This document shows, piece after piece, positions 1 to 8,387 of a DNA stretch of 64,000 nucleotides. A program made the translations under genes and the position numbers. Position 1 is the stretch's first letter; every line of letters begins with the position of its first letter. Below the pieces are notes generated by a model. That model made no database searches and was not told the origin of the DNA. It saw only the letters and a list, made by a program, of their open reading frames with translations. The DNA comes from Actinorhabdospora filicis (GTDB taxonomy: Bacteria > Actinomycetota > Actinomycetes > Mycobacteriales > Micromonosporaceae). The DNA lies in assembly GCF_030269765.1 (NCBI RefSeq), contig NZ_BSTX01000008.1, positions 1 to 64,000 on the forward strand. Direction: 5' to 3'.

Positions 1-85
1 GCCCCCGCCCCCGCCCCCCGATCATCCGGCCCCGGAAATGGCGGCAGCCTCCCCTTCCCCACCCCGATCGCGTATGGTCTCGCGT

Positions 86-943
86 GTGACTGACGCCTCC
101 CGCCGGATCCTCTTCGTCCACGCCCACCCCGATGACGAGAGCATCGGTACCGGCGCCACGATGGCGCACTACGCCGCCACTCCCGACACGCACGTCACCC
201 TCGTGACCTGCACGCTCGGCGAAGAGGGTGAGATCCACGTCCCCGCCCTGGCGCGGCTGGAGGCGGCGCAGGCCGATCAGCTCGGTGGGTACCGGGTGGC
301 GGAGCTTCAGCGGGCGTGTGCGGCGCTGGGGGTGAGCGATCACCGGTTCCTCGGTGGGGCGGGGCGGTACCGGGACAGCGGGATGATGGGGACGCCGGCC
401 AATGAGAAGGCGCGGGCGTTCTGGCGGGCGGACCTGGACGAGGCCTCGGCGCACCTGGCGGAGGTGATCCTGGAGATCCGGCCGCAGGTGGTGGTCTCCT
501 ACGACCCGAACGGGTTCTACGGGCACCCCGACCACATCCAGGCGCACCGGGTGGCCGTGCGGGGCATGGAGCTGGCCGCCGGGAAGGGCCACGCGGTGGC
601 GAAGTTCTACTGGACCACCGTCGCCAAGCGGGAGCTGGCCGCGGCCTTCGAGATCTTCAAGAACTCCACCGAGAACCCCTTCGGGGACGCCGAGAGTCCC
701 GACGATCTCCCGTTCGGCACGCCCGACGCCGAGATCACCGCGCGCATCGAGGTCGGCTCCTACGTGATGCACAAGCACGCCGCACTCAAGGCGCACGCCA
801 CGCAGATCCCGGGGGACGACTGGATGTTCACGCTCGCCGCGCGCCTGGGCGAGGACGGGACGATGGGGGAGTACTACATCCTCGCCGACGGTGAACGCGG
901 TCCCGGAGAGGGCTGGGAGACCGACCTCTTCGCGGGGATCTGA
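86..943 (+). CDS. mshB: MshB, N-acetyl-GlcN-Ins deacetylase (mycothiol biosynthesis)
   Basis: This is a PIG-L/LmbE-family zinc deacetylase that removes acetate from GlcNAc-inositol in the mycothiol pathway in the cytosol. Near the N-terminus is the metal-binding motif AHPDDES, and the second metal site YGHPDH lies mid-protein; both are family hallmarks. The GTG at 86 is preferred because it puts the first beta-strand (RRILFVHAHPDD) close to the N-terminus; an in-frame ATG at 74 and another at 38 are alternatives. The length of about 285 residues fits MshB. The paralogue Mca (mycothiol conjugate amidase) has the same fold, but the small membrane gene downstream matches the usual mshB setting. 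Confidence 0.85.
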   Translation: MTDASRRILFVHAHPDDESIGTGATMAHYAATPDTHVTLVTCTLGEEGEIHVPALARLEAAQADQLGGYRVAELQRACAALGVSDHRFLGGAGRYRDSGMMGTPANEKARAFWRADLDEASAHLAEVILEIRPQVVVSYDPNGFYGHPDHIQAHRVAVRGMELAAGKGHAVAKFYWTTVAKRELAAAFEIFKNSTENPFGDAESPDDLPFGTPDAEITARIEVGSYVMHKHAALKAHATQIPGDDWMFTLAARLGEDGTMGEYYILADGERGPGEGWETDLFAGI

Positions 944-1012
944 TCAAGCCGGTCGATGCGACATGCCGACCGCGTTAAGCGTCCTCACATCCGGCGGGGC
1001 TAGTCTCAGCCG

Positions 1013-1441
1013 GTGAGCACTACCAGGACGAAACCCGCCCGGCAGGCGGAGTCGCCGCTGTCGCTGCGCCTGGCGGGGGCCGCGCTGGTGGCCGCCGCCG
1101 CGCTGGTCTTCGCCGTCATCGAGGCGTTCCTGGTCCCGCTGCGGGTGCGCGGGCCGTTCGCGGTCACCGTCGGGATGGACGGCGCGCTGATTCCGGTCTC
1201 GGCGTTCATCGCGATCGTGGTGAACACCGGACTGCCGTTCCTGGCCGCCTGGCTGACCGAGAAACGCGCGGCGGTGCTGATTCCGGGAATCGTCTGGTTC
1301 GTGGTGACGGTGCCGATGACGATGCGCACTTCCGACGGCGATCTGGTGATTTCCGATATGTGGACGGGATACGCCCTGCTTTTGGGCGGCGCGGTTTCCG
1401 TGGTGATCTCGGCGTACATCGCCTTCACGCGAAGGCCCTGA
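1013..1441 (+). CDS. Small four-helix membrane protein downstream of mshB
   Basis: A 142-residue protein with a short polar N-terminus and four hydrophobic stretches, roughly residues 20-42, 57-80, 86-105 and 115-137. It starts with GTG 69 bp after mshB and could be co-transcribed with it. It resembles the uncharacterised membrane proteins that often follow mshB in actinomycetes (DUF6113-like, from memory). No catalytic motif is visible. Function unknown. Confidence 0.7.
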   Translation: MSTTRTKPARQAESPLSLRLAGAALVAAAALVFAVIEAFLVPLRVRGPFAVTVGMDGALIPVSAFIAIVVNTGLPFLAAWLTEKRAAVLIPGIVWFVVTVPMTMRTSDGDLVISDMWTGYALLLGGAVSVVISAYIAFTRRP

Positions 1442-1485
1442 CCGGCCACTTGCGCGTCCCCCGGCGTTTCCGGTAAGTATGTGCC

Positions 1486-1953
1486 GTGACGAATCCCCGT
1501 ACCCGCTGGATTCCCGCGGCCGTTTTCGCCATCGGCATGGTGCTGGCGAAGGTCGTTTCGGGAATCGTCGTGAACGCGAAGAACCTCGACCCACTGGGTG
1601 ACGAGGCGTTCACCATCGAACTGATCGCGCTCGCTTTCGTACTGGCGCTCAGCATCGCCGCGGGCGTGTGGTGGGGACGCGTGGGACCGCTGTCCCGGCT
1701 CATCCCCGAGACCGGCCTGGCGGTCGTGGTCGCCGGTGTCGTCGCCGTCCTGTGCGGCGCGTGGGCCGCCGGCGGCTCACCTTTCGAGGACGGCCTGGGC
1801 TTCTTCCTGCAGCGCCTGCTCTTCTTCTGGGCCGTGGGCCTGGTCGGGGTCGCGCTCGGGTACGTCGGCCTGGTGCTGTTCGGCGCCGACCACCGCAGCC
1901 GCCAGCTCAAGAGTGCCGAGCGGTACTACTCCGCCCGGGCTAAGCGGCACTGA
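1486..1953 (+). CDS. Hypothetical membrane protein
   Basis: A 155-residue protein starting with GTG, 44 bp after the previous membrane gene. Hydrophobic segments lie at about residues 9-27, 47-65, 78-98 and 108-132, and the C-terminus is a basic cytosolic-looking tail. I do not recognise the family. It overlaps tail-to-tail by 14 bp with the acetyltransferase on the other strand. Its place in a run mshB - membrane gene - membrane gene suggests one transcript, but nothing ties it to mycothiol directly. Confidence 0.65.
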   Translation: MTNPRTRWIPAAVFAIGMVLAKVVSGIVVNAKNLDPLGDEAFTIELIALAFVLALSIAAGVWWGRVGPLSRLIPETGLAVVVAGVVAVLCGAWAAGGSPFEDGLGFFLQRLLFFWAVGLVGVALGYVGLVLFGADHRSRQLKSAERYYSARAKRH

Positions 1954-2896
1954 CTCCCCAGTTGACGTAGGTGTGGTGGACGGTGAAGCCGAGCCGGTCG
2001 TACATCGCCAGCGCCGCCGCGTTGGTGTCCTCCACCTGGAGGTAGGCGCGTTCGGCGCCCAGCTCCCGTCCCCACTCCATCAGCGCGCCCATGATGTAGG
2101 TGCCCAGGCCGCGCCTGCGCGCGTCCACGGCGACGTCGATGAGGGACAGGCCCAGCCAGCCCTCGGAGACCACGCCGCGCCCGATCGCGGCGACCGCGTC
2201 GTCCAGCCGCAGGATCGCGAAGCCCGTCTTCGGCGGGCCGCCCAGGATCGTCAGGGCCACCTGCGGCAGCTCGCCGCGGCGGGCCGAGACCAGCGACAGC
2301 GCGTCCATGCTCGGGGCCGAGTCGATGCGGACGGGCGGCAGGTCCGGGCGCGCGGCCGAGACCCAGTCGGCCAGCGCGCGCGTGCGGACCTCCACGCGCA
2401 CCTGCTCCTCCCACCCCGTCTCGCGCAGCAGCTCGCCCACGCCCCGCGACAGCGGCAGGGGGACGGCGAAGGCCGGGGGCAGCCCGCGCGCGCCGTACCA
2501 GTCGCCCACGCGCGCCACGGCGTCCTTGAGGGGCATGCCGGGGTCGCCCAGGGGGAGGGCGCTGTTGCCGCGCCTCGTCCAGCCGGAGGCGGCCCGCAGG
2601 AGCCAGCCGCCGAGCCATTCGGTGTCCGGCGCGGGCCAGTGGTCGGCGCCGACGCGTTCCAGCGCGGCGATCTCGGAGTACTTCACCGGGCGCGGCGGGA
2701 CGGGTTTGGCGGCCACGACGACCTCGGCGGAGATCGTCTCGCGGGAGCCGTCGTCGCGGCGCACGACGAGAGAACGATCACTGATCTCGACGAGCTCGCC
2801 GAGCACGTCGGTGAACCGTTCCCGGCCTTCGATCAACCCGGCATTCACCCGGATAACGACCCGGCCACCTAGGTGCGAGGGGGTCAGAGGCGGCAT
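1940..2896 (-). CDS. GNAT-family N-acetyltransferase
   Basis: A 318-residue protein whose C-terminal half is a GNAT fold: LIDVAVDARRRGLGTYIM is the acetyl-CoA-binding motif A, and the end carries the typical AALAMYDRLGF segment. The N-terminal 100 residues hold a small beta-rich region (GRVVIRVN...) that may be an accessory domain. The ATG at 2896 was chosen over an upstream in-frame codon at 2935 because conserved-looking sequence begins there. It is divergent from fdxA, with about 90 bp between starts. Substrate unknown. Confidence 0.8.
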   Translation of the reverse strand: MPPLTPSHLGGRVVIRVNAGLIEGRERFTDVLGELVEISDRSLVVRRDDGSRETISAEVVVAAKPVPPRPVKYSEIAALERVGADHWPAPDTEWLGGWLLRAASGWTRRGNSALPLGDPGMPLKDAVARVGDWYGARGLPPAFAVPLPLSRGVGELLRETGWEEQVRVEVRTRALADWVSAARPDLPPVRIDSAPSMDALSLVSARRGELPQVALTILGGPPKTGFAILRLDDAVAAIGRGVVSEGWLGLSLIDVAVDARRRGLGTYIMGALMEWGRELGAERAYLQVEDTNAAALAMYDRLGFTVHHTYVNWGVSAA

Positions 2897-2986
2897 GATG
2901 AGGGCTCCCGGTTCGCGGCGGACGAAGACCCACACTAGGCTGGTCTTCCGGCAGCGAACCTACCTGCCGACGTGAGAGGACTGGCC

Positions 2987-3313
2987 GTGACATACATCAT
3001 CGCCGAGCCGTGCGTTGACCTGCTCGACAAGGCGTGCATCGAGGAATGCCCCGTCGACTGCATCTACGAGGGCAACCGGATGCTGTATATCCACCCCGAC
3101 GAGTGCGTGGACTGCGGCGCCTGTGAGCCTGTGTGCCCCGTCGAGGCCATCTTCTACGAGGACGACGTGCCCGAGGAGTGGGCGTCCTTCACCGACGCCA
3201 ACTACAAGTTCTTCGAGGAGCTCGGCTCGCCCGGTGGCGCCTCCAAGCTCGGCAAGATCGAGACCGACGCCCCGTTCGTCGCCTCCCTGCCGCCCAAGGA
3301 AACCGAGCACTGA
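2987..3313 (+). CDS. fdxA: 7Fe ferredoxin FdxA
   Basis: A 108-residue ferredoxin of the 3Fe-4S/4Fe-4S seven-iron type. With the GTG at 2987 the cluster cysteines are C9, C17, C21, C25 and C40, C43, C46, C50, the last set in the classic CVDCGACEPVCP arrangement. An AGAGGA Shine-Dalgarno at 2974-2979 sits 7 nt before this GTG and decides the start over the GTG at 2972. The soluble electron carrier is followed after 3 bp by dapC, an arrangement common in actinomycetes, so the two are probably translated from one mRNA. Confidence 0.93.
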   Translation: MTYIIAEPCVDLLDKACIEECPVDCIYEGNRMLYIHPDECVDCGACEPVCPVEAIFYEDDVPEEWASFTDANYKFFEELGSPGGASKLGKIETDAPFVASLPPKETEH

Positions 3314-3316
3314 CCG

Positions 3317-4396
3317 ATGCTGTCCGACCGGCTGCCGCAGTTCCCCTGGGACCGACTCGCTCCCTACGGTGAGCGCGCGCGCCGCCATCCGGACGGGATC
3401 GTGGACCTCTCGATGGGCACGCCGGTCGACCCGGTTCCGCCGCTGGTCCGGCGTGCCCTCGAATCCGCCTCCGCCGAGCCCGGCTACCCGCTGACCGCGG
3501 GCACGCCGGAGCTGCGCGAGGCGATCGCCGCCTGGCTGCGGCTCCACTGTGGAGTCACCGGCGACTTCGGCGTCCTGCCCACCATCGGCTCCAAGGAGCT
3601 GGTGGGCCTGCTGCCGATGCTGCTGGGGCTGGGCGAGTCCAGGACGGTGGTCATCCCGCGCCTGGCCTACCCGACCTACGACATCGGCTCGCGCGTGTCG
3701 GGTTCCCCGGTCACCATGGCCGACCATCCCGGGCAGGTGCCCGCCGTGGACGTCGGGCTGATCTGGGTGAACAGCCCCGGCAACCCCCACGGCAAGGTCG
3801 CCACCGCCGGTGAGCTGCGCGCGTGGGTGGACTTCGCCCGCTCGCGGAACGCCGTCCTGGCCGTGGACGAGTGCTACCTGACCCTGGGCTGGGACACCGA
3901 GCCGGTCTCGGTGCTGTCCCTTCTGGACGGTGACAACACCGGCGTGCTGGCCGTGCACTCGCTGTCCAAGCGCTCCAACCTCGCCGGGTACCGCGCCGGT
4001 TTCGCCGGGGGCGACCCCGCCGTCATCGCCGCCCTCCTGGAGGCGCGCAAGCACACCGGCCTGATCGTCCCGACGCCGGTGCAGGCCGCGATGGCCGCCG
4101 CGCTGGGCGACGAGGAGCACGCCGCCGGGCAGAAGGCCGCCTACCGGGCCCGCCGCGAGATCCTGCGCGAGGCCCTGGTCGCGCGCGGCATGCGCGTCGA
4201 CCACTCCGAGGCCGGGCTGTACCTGTGGGCCACCGCCGGCCGCGACTGCTGGGACACCGTCGCCGAGTTCGCCGACCTGGGCGTTCTGGCCGCCCCCGGC
4301 GAGTTCTACGGGCCCGGTGGGCGCGAGCACGTGCGCGTGGCGCTCACCGCCACCGACGAGCGGATCAAGGCCGCGGCTGTCAGACTGGCGGGATGA
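3317..4396 (+). CDS. dapC: Succinyldiaminopimelate transaminase DapC
   Basis: A class I/II PLP-dependent aminotransferase of 359 residues. It converts N-succinyl-2-amino-6-ketopimelate to N-succinyl-LL-diaminopimelate in lysine and meso-DAP synthesis. Visible signs are the substrate/PLP region VWVNSPGNPHGKV-like segment, the Asp of AVDECYL that contacts the PLP ring, and the Schiff-base lysine in SLSKRSNLAGYR. The fdxA-dapC pairing is the typical actinobacterial context, and dapD lies 1.2 kb away on the other strand. It overlaps the next gene by 4 bp (ATGA). Confidence 0.92.
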   Translation: MLSDRLPQFPWDRLAPYGERARRHPDGIVDLSMGTPVDPVPPLVRRALESASAEPGYPLTAGTPELREAIAAWLRLHCGVTGDFGVLPTIGSKELVGLLPMLLGLGESRTVVIPRLAYPTYDIGSRVSGSPVTMADHPGQVPAVDVGLIWVNSPGNPHGKVATAGELRAWVDFARSRNAVLAVDECYLTLGWDTEPVSVLSLLDGDNTGVLAVHSLSKRSNLAGYRAGFAGGDPAVIAALLEARKHTGLIVPTPVQAAMAAALGDEEHAAGQKAAYRARREILREALVARGMRVDHSEAGLYLWATAGRDCWDTVAEFADLGVLAAPGEFYGPGGREHVRVALTATDERIKAAAVRLAG

Positions 4397-5169
4397 ACGG
4401 ATTACCGCGATTCGCCCGGGTCTTCGGGCACCAGGGCGTCGCCGAGGCCTACCGGCACCGCCCGCCCTACCCGGACCAGGTCTTCGCGATCCTCGGCCGC
4501 CTCGCCACCGCCGTGCCCCGGACCGTGCTGGACCTGGGGGCGGGTGAGGGCGCGCTCGCGCGGCCCTTGGCGTCCATTGTGGAGCGGGTGGACGCCGTCG
4601 ACGTGTCGGCGGCGATGATCGCGGTGGGCCGCTCGCGGCCGGGCGGGGACGCGCCGAACCTGCGCTGGATCCACGGCCCCGCCGAGACCGCCGGGGCCGA
4701 CGGTCCCTACGCGCTGGCGACGGCCGGGGCGAGTCTGCACTGGATGGACCTGGCGCCGCTGATGGCGCGGCTGGACGCCGTCCTGGCGCCCGGCGCGCAG
4801 CTGGCCATTGTGGAGCACGGCGCCCGGGACGCACCCTGGCGCGAGCGGCTGGACGCGGTGATCGAGCGGTACTCCCGCAATCCCGACCACGACCCGGCTT
4901 TCTCGGTGGTGAACGTGCTCGGTGAGACGTTCCGGCGGGCCGGCATGGCCGAGACGCGGCCGGTGCCGTTCCGGCAGCCGGTGGCCGACTTCGTGGAGGG
5001 GCTGCACTCGACCTCGGCGCTGGCGCGCGAGCACATGGACGCGCGGGAGTCCGACGCGTTCGGCCGCGAGGTCGCCGAGGCGGTCGGGCCGTGGATCCGT
5101 GACGGCGTACTCGACATGACCGTCACGGCGACGGTGACGTGGGGCGTCCCGGCTACGCGGGCGAGATGA
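4393..5169 (+). CDS. Class I SAM-dependent methyltransferase
   Basis: A 258-residue methyltransferase. Motif I reads VLDLGAGEGAL at about residues 46-56, followed by an acidic beta-2 end (VDAVDVSAAMI). The segment ATAGASLHWMDL is the usual post-II region seen in UbiE/BioC-like enzymes. The ATG lies inside the dapC stop (ATGA), so translation is likely coupled. No rRNA- or lipid-specific motif is visible and the substrate is unknown. The 3' end overlaps the convergent YbjQ gene by 17 bp. Confidence 0.8.
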   Translation: MNGLPRFARVFGHQGVAEAYRHRPPYPDQVFAILGRLATAVPRTVLDLGAGEGALARPLASIVERVDAVDVSAAMIAVGRSRPGGDAPNLRWIHGPAETAGADGPYALATAGASLHWMDLAPLMARLDAVLAPGAQLAIVEHGARDAPWRERLDAVIERYSRNPDHDPAFSVVNVLGETFRRAGMAETRPVPFRQPVADFVEGLHSTSALAREHMDARESDAFGREVAEAVGPWIRDGVLDMTVTATVTWGVPATRAR

Positions 5170-5515
5170 CCACGGCGGTGCCGTAGGCGCAGACCTCGGC
5201 GCCGGTCTCGGCTTCGGTGACGTCGTAGCGCATCGCGATGATCGCGTTGGCGCCGCGCGTCCGCGCCTGCTCGATGAGCCGGTCCATGGCCTGGTTGCGG
5301 CTCTCCACCAGCGTCTTGGACAGGCCCTTCAGCTCACCGCCCACAAGGGACTTCAAGCCCGCGCCGATCTGGCTGCCCACGTGCCGCGAGCGGACGGTGA
5401 GGCCGAAGACCTCGCCGATGACCCGGTCCACTTTGTACCCGGGGACGTCGTTCATGGTGACCACGAGCATCCCGGACGAGGCGTCCACGCCTCCGCTGTA
5501 TTCCTCGACCCCCAT
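5153..5515 (-). CDS. YbjQ/UPF0145 family protein
   Basis: A 120-residue YbjQ-family heavy-metal-binding-like fold. Typical family segments are GYKVDRVIGEVFGLTVRSR near the N-terminus, SRNQAMDRLIEQARTRGANAII in the middle, and VCAYGTAVVI at the end. These proteins form homopentamers; their function is not established. It stands downstream of dapD on the same strand, with a hairpin between them, so it is probably its own transcription unit or reads through at low level. Confidence 0.88.
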   Translation of the reverse strand: MGVEEYSGGVDASSGMLVVTMNDVPGYKVDRVIGEVFGLTVRSRHVGSQIGAGLKSLVGGELKGLSKTLVESRNQAMDRLIEQARTRGANAIIAMRYDVTEAETGAEVCAYGTAVVISPA

Positions 5516-5527
5516 GACACGACGCTA

Positions 5528-5554
5528 CCGCGCCCCGGGGGTTCCGGGGCGCGG
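5528..5554 (-). terminator. Candidate hairpin between dapD and the YbjQ gene
   Basis: A 9-bp perfect GC stem (CCGCGCCCC / GGGGCGCGG) with a 9-nt loop lies between the dapD stop and the YbjQ start. There is no U-tract, so it could be a weak or factor-assisted terminator. Confidence 0.4.
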
Positions 5555-5562
5555 TTCGCCGG

Positions 5563-6489
5563 TCAGTTCTTGTGCAGCGCGGCGTTCAGGCCGCCCCACG
5601 TGCCCGTGCGCGGCTTCGCCTCCAGCGCCCCGGTCTGCGAGTTGCGCCAGTACAGCAGGTTGTCGGCACCGGACAGCTCGCGCGCCTTGACGACCTGCCC
5701 GTCCGGCAGCGTGATCTTCGAACCGGCGGTGATGTAGCAGCCCGCCTCGACGACGCAGTTGTCGCCGAGGGAGATGCCGATGCCCGCGTTGGCGCCCAGC
5801 AGGCAGCCCTCGCCGATGGAGACGACGTCCTTGCCGCCACCGGACAGCGTCCCCATGATCGAGGAGCCCGCGCCGATGTCGGAGTTGTTCCCCACCACGA
5901 CACCCGCGACGATGCGGCCCTCGACCATGCTGGTCCCGAGCGTCCCCGCATTGAAGTTCACGAAGCCCTCGTGCATGACGGTGGTGCCCTCGGCCAGGTG
6001 CGCGCCCAGCCGCACCCGGTCGGCGTCGGCGACGCGGACGCCCGACGGCACGACGTAGTCGGTCATGCGCGGGAACTTGTCCACCGAGTACACCATCAGG
6101 CGGTGGCCCTCCAGGCGCAGCTTCGTGCGGACCTCGTCCAGGCCCGCCGCGGGCAGCGGGCCCAGGTCGGTCCACGCCACGTTCTCCAGGACACCGAAGA
6201 TGCCCTCCAGGTTCGCCTGGTGCGGGCGGATGATGCGGTGCGAGAGCAGGTGCAGCCGCAGGTAGGCGTCGGCGGCGTCCTTCGGCGGCTCGGCCAGCGA
6301 GTCGATGACCGTGGTGACCTGCTTGGTCTCGATGCCCAGGACGTCGTCCTCGCCGGGCTCGAACTCCAGGTCGGATTCCTTCGGCTCGCCCAGGCCCAGC
6401 TCGGGGTACCAGACGTCGAGGATGGCGCCGTCGAGGGTGACATGGGCTTCGCCGACGCCCCAGGCGGCGGTGGATAGATAGGTGCTCAC
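5563..6489 (-). CDS. dapD: Tetrahydrodipicolinate N-succinyltransferase DapD
   Basis: A 308-residue protein that transfers succinyl from succinyl-CoA to tetrahydrodipicolinate, the entry to the succinylase branch of lysine/meso-DAP synthesis. The C-terminal half is a left-handed beta-helix built from hexapeptide repeats, visible as IVAGVVVGNNSDIGAGSSIMGT and GCLLGANAGIGISLGDNCVV. The N-terminal region with TTVIDSLAEPPKDAADAYLRLHLLSHR is typical of the actinobacterial type. The start is GTG at 6489. It works one step before DapC, encoded on the other strand nearby. Confidence 0.94.
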   Translation of the reverse strand: MSTYLSTAAWGVGEAHVTLDGAILDVWYPELGLGEPKESDLEFEPGEDDVLGIETKQVTTVIDSLAEPPKDAADAYLRLHLLSHRIIRPHQANLEGIFGVLENVAWTDLGPLPAAGLDEVRTKLRLEGHRLMVYSVDKFPRMTDYVVPSGVRVADADRVRLGAHLAEGTTVMHEGFVNFNAGTLGTSMVEGRIVAGVVVGNNSDIGAGSSIMGTLSGGGKDVVSIGEGCLLGANAGIGISLGDNCVVEAGCYITAGSKITLPDGQVVKARELSGADNLLYWRNSQTGALEAKPRTGTWGGLNAALHKN

Positions 6490-6507
6490 AGGGGGAGGGT
6501 AGCCGGG

Positions 6508-7395
6508 TCAGCGACCGGCCCTGGTGAGCAGGGAGTACATGTACGGGACGGGGAGGGAGGGGTTGCGGGCGGCGGCGGCGACGACCTCGCCGTCGGGGTC
6601 TTCGGTGAGCGCGATGATGAGCGCCGGATCCAGGGCGCGGCAACCGGCGGCGAACCGGCGGTGCGGCGGACCGGACCCGGCGAGCCTGGGCAGGATCTCG
6701 GCCGGGAAGCTCGGGTGGCGGGCGAAGCGCCAGGCCGAGATGGGCAGCTCGTAGCGGAGCAGGATGTCGGCGATGTACTCGCGCGGTGTGGACGGGTGCA
6801 GGCGGGCCTCGGCGGCCACGCGCAGGTCCCGGTCCTCCCAGAGGGTCGCCGCGACCGGGCCGGGCAGGCCGGGGGAGGAGGCCACGGTCGCCCGCATGAT
6901 CCACGCCGGTGAGGCGGCGTAGGGGAGGCGCTCGCCGAGTGGCGCCAGCCGTAGCCACTCCAGCTCCGGCGTGCGCAGGAGGCCCGTGGGGAAGGAGCCG
7001 GGAGTGTCGTCCATCAGGTCGAGGAGTTCGGCGCGCGTGTCTTCGGAGAGCTCGCGGCGGGGCGCCAGGCCGTAGGCGATCAGGTGGGCGTCCCAGTCGC
7101 GGCTGAGGGCGGTCGTGACGAGCAGGTCGAGGACGGCGGGACTGAGGTGTTCGCGCTCGGCGATGTCCATCCGGGTGTCCTCATCGGCGGCGAGTTCGAG
7201 GAGCCGCTCCTCGGGAATCTCCCGTTCGGTGCGGGGAGCGCTCTCGTCCGCCGCGCCGGGCTGGTGGATGGGCCCGGGCCGGGCGAAGTCCGCCACCCGC
7301 TCACGGACGTCCTCCGGCGCGGACTCGTTCTCGGCCAGCCCCGCCAGCACGATCCACAGGAGTTCGAAGGCCTCTTCTTCGTCGGCGTGATCCAT
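6508..7395 (-). CDS. Leucine-rich-variant-like repeat protein, function unknown
   Basis: A 295-residue protein with repeated helical units that carry a xNPSxPxxYxxxLL pattern: HPSTPREYIADILL, HPSFPAEILPRLA and NPSLPVPYMYSLL. This spacing recalls leucine-rich-variant (LRV/HEAT-like) repeats seen in many actinomycete proteins. The N-terminus is acidic (DHADEEEAFELLW). The ATG at 7395 is chosen because the upstream extension is an Arg-run of poor composition. It probably acts as a protein-binding scaffold (inference). It is divergent from the LOG-family gene with 67 bp between starts. Confidence 0.65.
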   Translation of the reverse strand: MDHADEEEAFELLWIVLAGLAENESAPEDVRERVADFARPGPIHQPGAADESAPRTEREIPEERLLELAADEDTRMDIAEREHLSPAVLDLLVTTALSRDWDAHLIAYGLAPRRELSEDTRAELLDLMDDTPGSFPTGLLRTPELEWLRLAPLGERLPYAASPAWIMRATVASSPGLPGPVAATLWEDRDLRVAAEARLHPSTPREYIADILLRYELPISAWRFARHPSFPAEILPRLAGSGPPHRRFAAGCRALDPALIIALTEDPDGEVVAAAARNPSLPVPYMYSLLTRAGR

Positions 7396-7462
7396 CCCGC
7401 AATCATCCGCGCGCCGCCGCCTGCGCGCCGTCCCGGACAGCTCCACGTGCGACACTCGGCCC

Positions 7463-8158
7463 ATGAAGCCGCGCGTCACCGCCGATCAGCATCTCCTCGA
7501 CTCCCAGCGCCGTTCCGAGTGGAAGCAGAAGGACGCCTGGCGCACCCTTCGCATCCTCTCCGAGTTCGTCGACGGGTTCGACACGCTCTCGGACGTGGGG
7601 TCCGCCGTCGCCGTTTTCGGTTCGGCGCGCACGAAGCAGGGTTCGGAGGGGTACCTGCTCGCCGAGCGGGTGGGGGCCGCGCTGGCCGCCGAGGGGTACG
7701 CGGTGATCACCGGTGGTGGGCCGGGGGTCATGGAGGCGGCGAACAAGGGCGCGAGCGAGGCCGGTGGGGAGTCCATCGGGCTGGGCATCGAGCTGCCCTT
7801 CGAGCAGGGCGTGAACGACTACGTCGACATCGGCCTGGACTTCCGCTACTTCTTCGTGCGCAAGACGATGTTCGTCAAGTACGCGCAGGCGTTCATCGTG
7901 CTCCCGGGCGGGTTCGGGACGATGGACGAGCTCTTCGAGGCGCTGACGCTGGTGCAGACGAAGAAGGTCACGCAGTTCCCGGTGGTGCTGATGGGCACCG
8001 AGTACTGGGGCGGCCTGGTCGACTGGATGCGCGACCGCATGCTCGAAGACGGCATGGTGAACGCGCAGGACATCGACATGCTGCTGGTGACCGACGACGT
8101 CACCGAAGCCGTCGCCCACGTCGTCAAGGGCGCCGCCGCGGTGAAGGACGCCGACTGA
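7463..8158 (+). CDS. LOG-family (TIGR00730) nucleotide phosphoribohydrolase
   Basis: A 231-residue Rossmann protein of the lysine-decarboxylase-like/LOG family, which hydrolyses N6-modified AMP to base and ribose-5-phosphate in known members. The two family signatures are present: GGGPGVMEAANKGA around residue 80 and PGGFGTMDELFE around residue 150. The synteny LOG - folP2 - DivIVA-domain - tag matches M. tuberculosis Rv1205-Rv1210 (from memory). The N-terminal 50 residues before the Rossmann start are typical of the longer actinobacterial form. Whether the substrate here is a cytokinin nucleotide is not visible. Confidence 0.87.
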   Translation: MKPRVTADQHLLDSQRRSEWKQKDAWRTLRILSEFVDGFDTLSDVGSAVAVFGSARTKQGSEGYLLAERVGAALAAEGYAVITGGGPGVMEAANKGASEAGGESIGLGIELPFEQGVNDYVDIGLDFRYFFVRKTMFVKYAQAFIVLPGGFGTMDELFEALTLVQTKKVTQFPVVLMGTEYWGGLVDWMRDRMLEDGMVNAQDIDMLLVTDDVTEAVAHVVKGAAAVKDAD

Positions 8159-8387
8159 CCCTGACCAGGTGACGGGGGCTTGAACGCGCCGAATAGGCGC
8201 CGGCGATGGAGTGCGCGGCGGCCGTCAAGGACGCCGACTAGCCCGAGCGGTTCGATCCGGCCGTACAGCCCCCCGGCGGTACGGCACTTCCGTCGCCCCC
8301 TCAGCCCGCGTAGAGCGGGCTGAACGCGCCGAATAGGCGCCAGAAATGGAGCAGGCCCACCGTGCCGGGGTGGGCCCTGCGCTCGCG
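8159..8387. repeat. Intergenic partial duplication with a repeated 21-bp hairpin word
   Basis: The word TGAACGCGCCGAATAGGCGCC occurs twice, at 8181-8201 and 8321-8341. It contains a small hairpin (GCGCC-gaata-GGCGC). The segment at about 8221-8241 (gtcaaggacgccgactag) also re-copies the 3' end of the LOG gene at 8141-8158 (gtgaaggacgccgactga). The gap therefore looks like a diverged tandem duplication of the LOG gene tail plus its trailer. No gene is seen here. Confidence 0.7.
8354..8376. terminator. Bidirectional hairpin between LOG gene and folP2
   Basis: An 8-bp perfect stem GGCCCACC / GGTGGGCC with a 7-nt loop sits between the convergent 3' ends of the LOG-family gene and folP2. There is no clear U-tract on either strand. 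Confidence 0.5.

Noticed and set aside
2960..4834. A 624-codon open frame on the minus strand across fdxA-dapC and the methyltransferase
   Set aside because: Composition is Gly/Arg/Val-rich without domains, and well-supported genes occupy the other strand; it is a GC-driven shadow frame.
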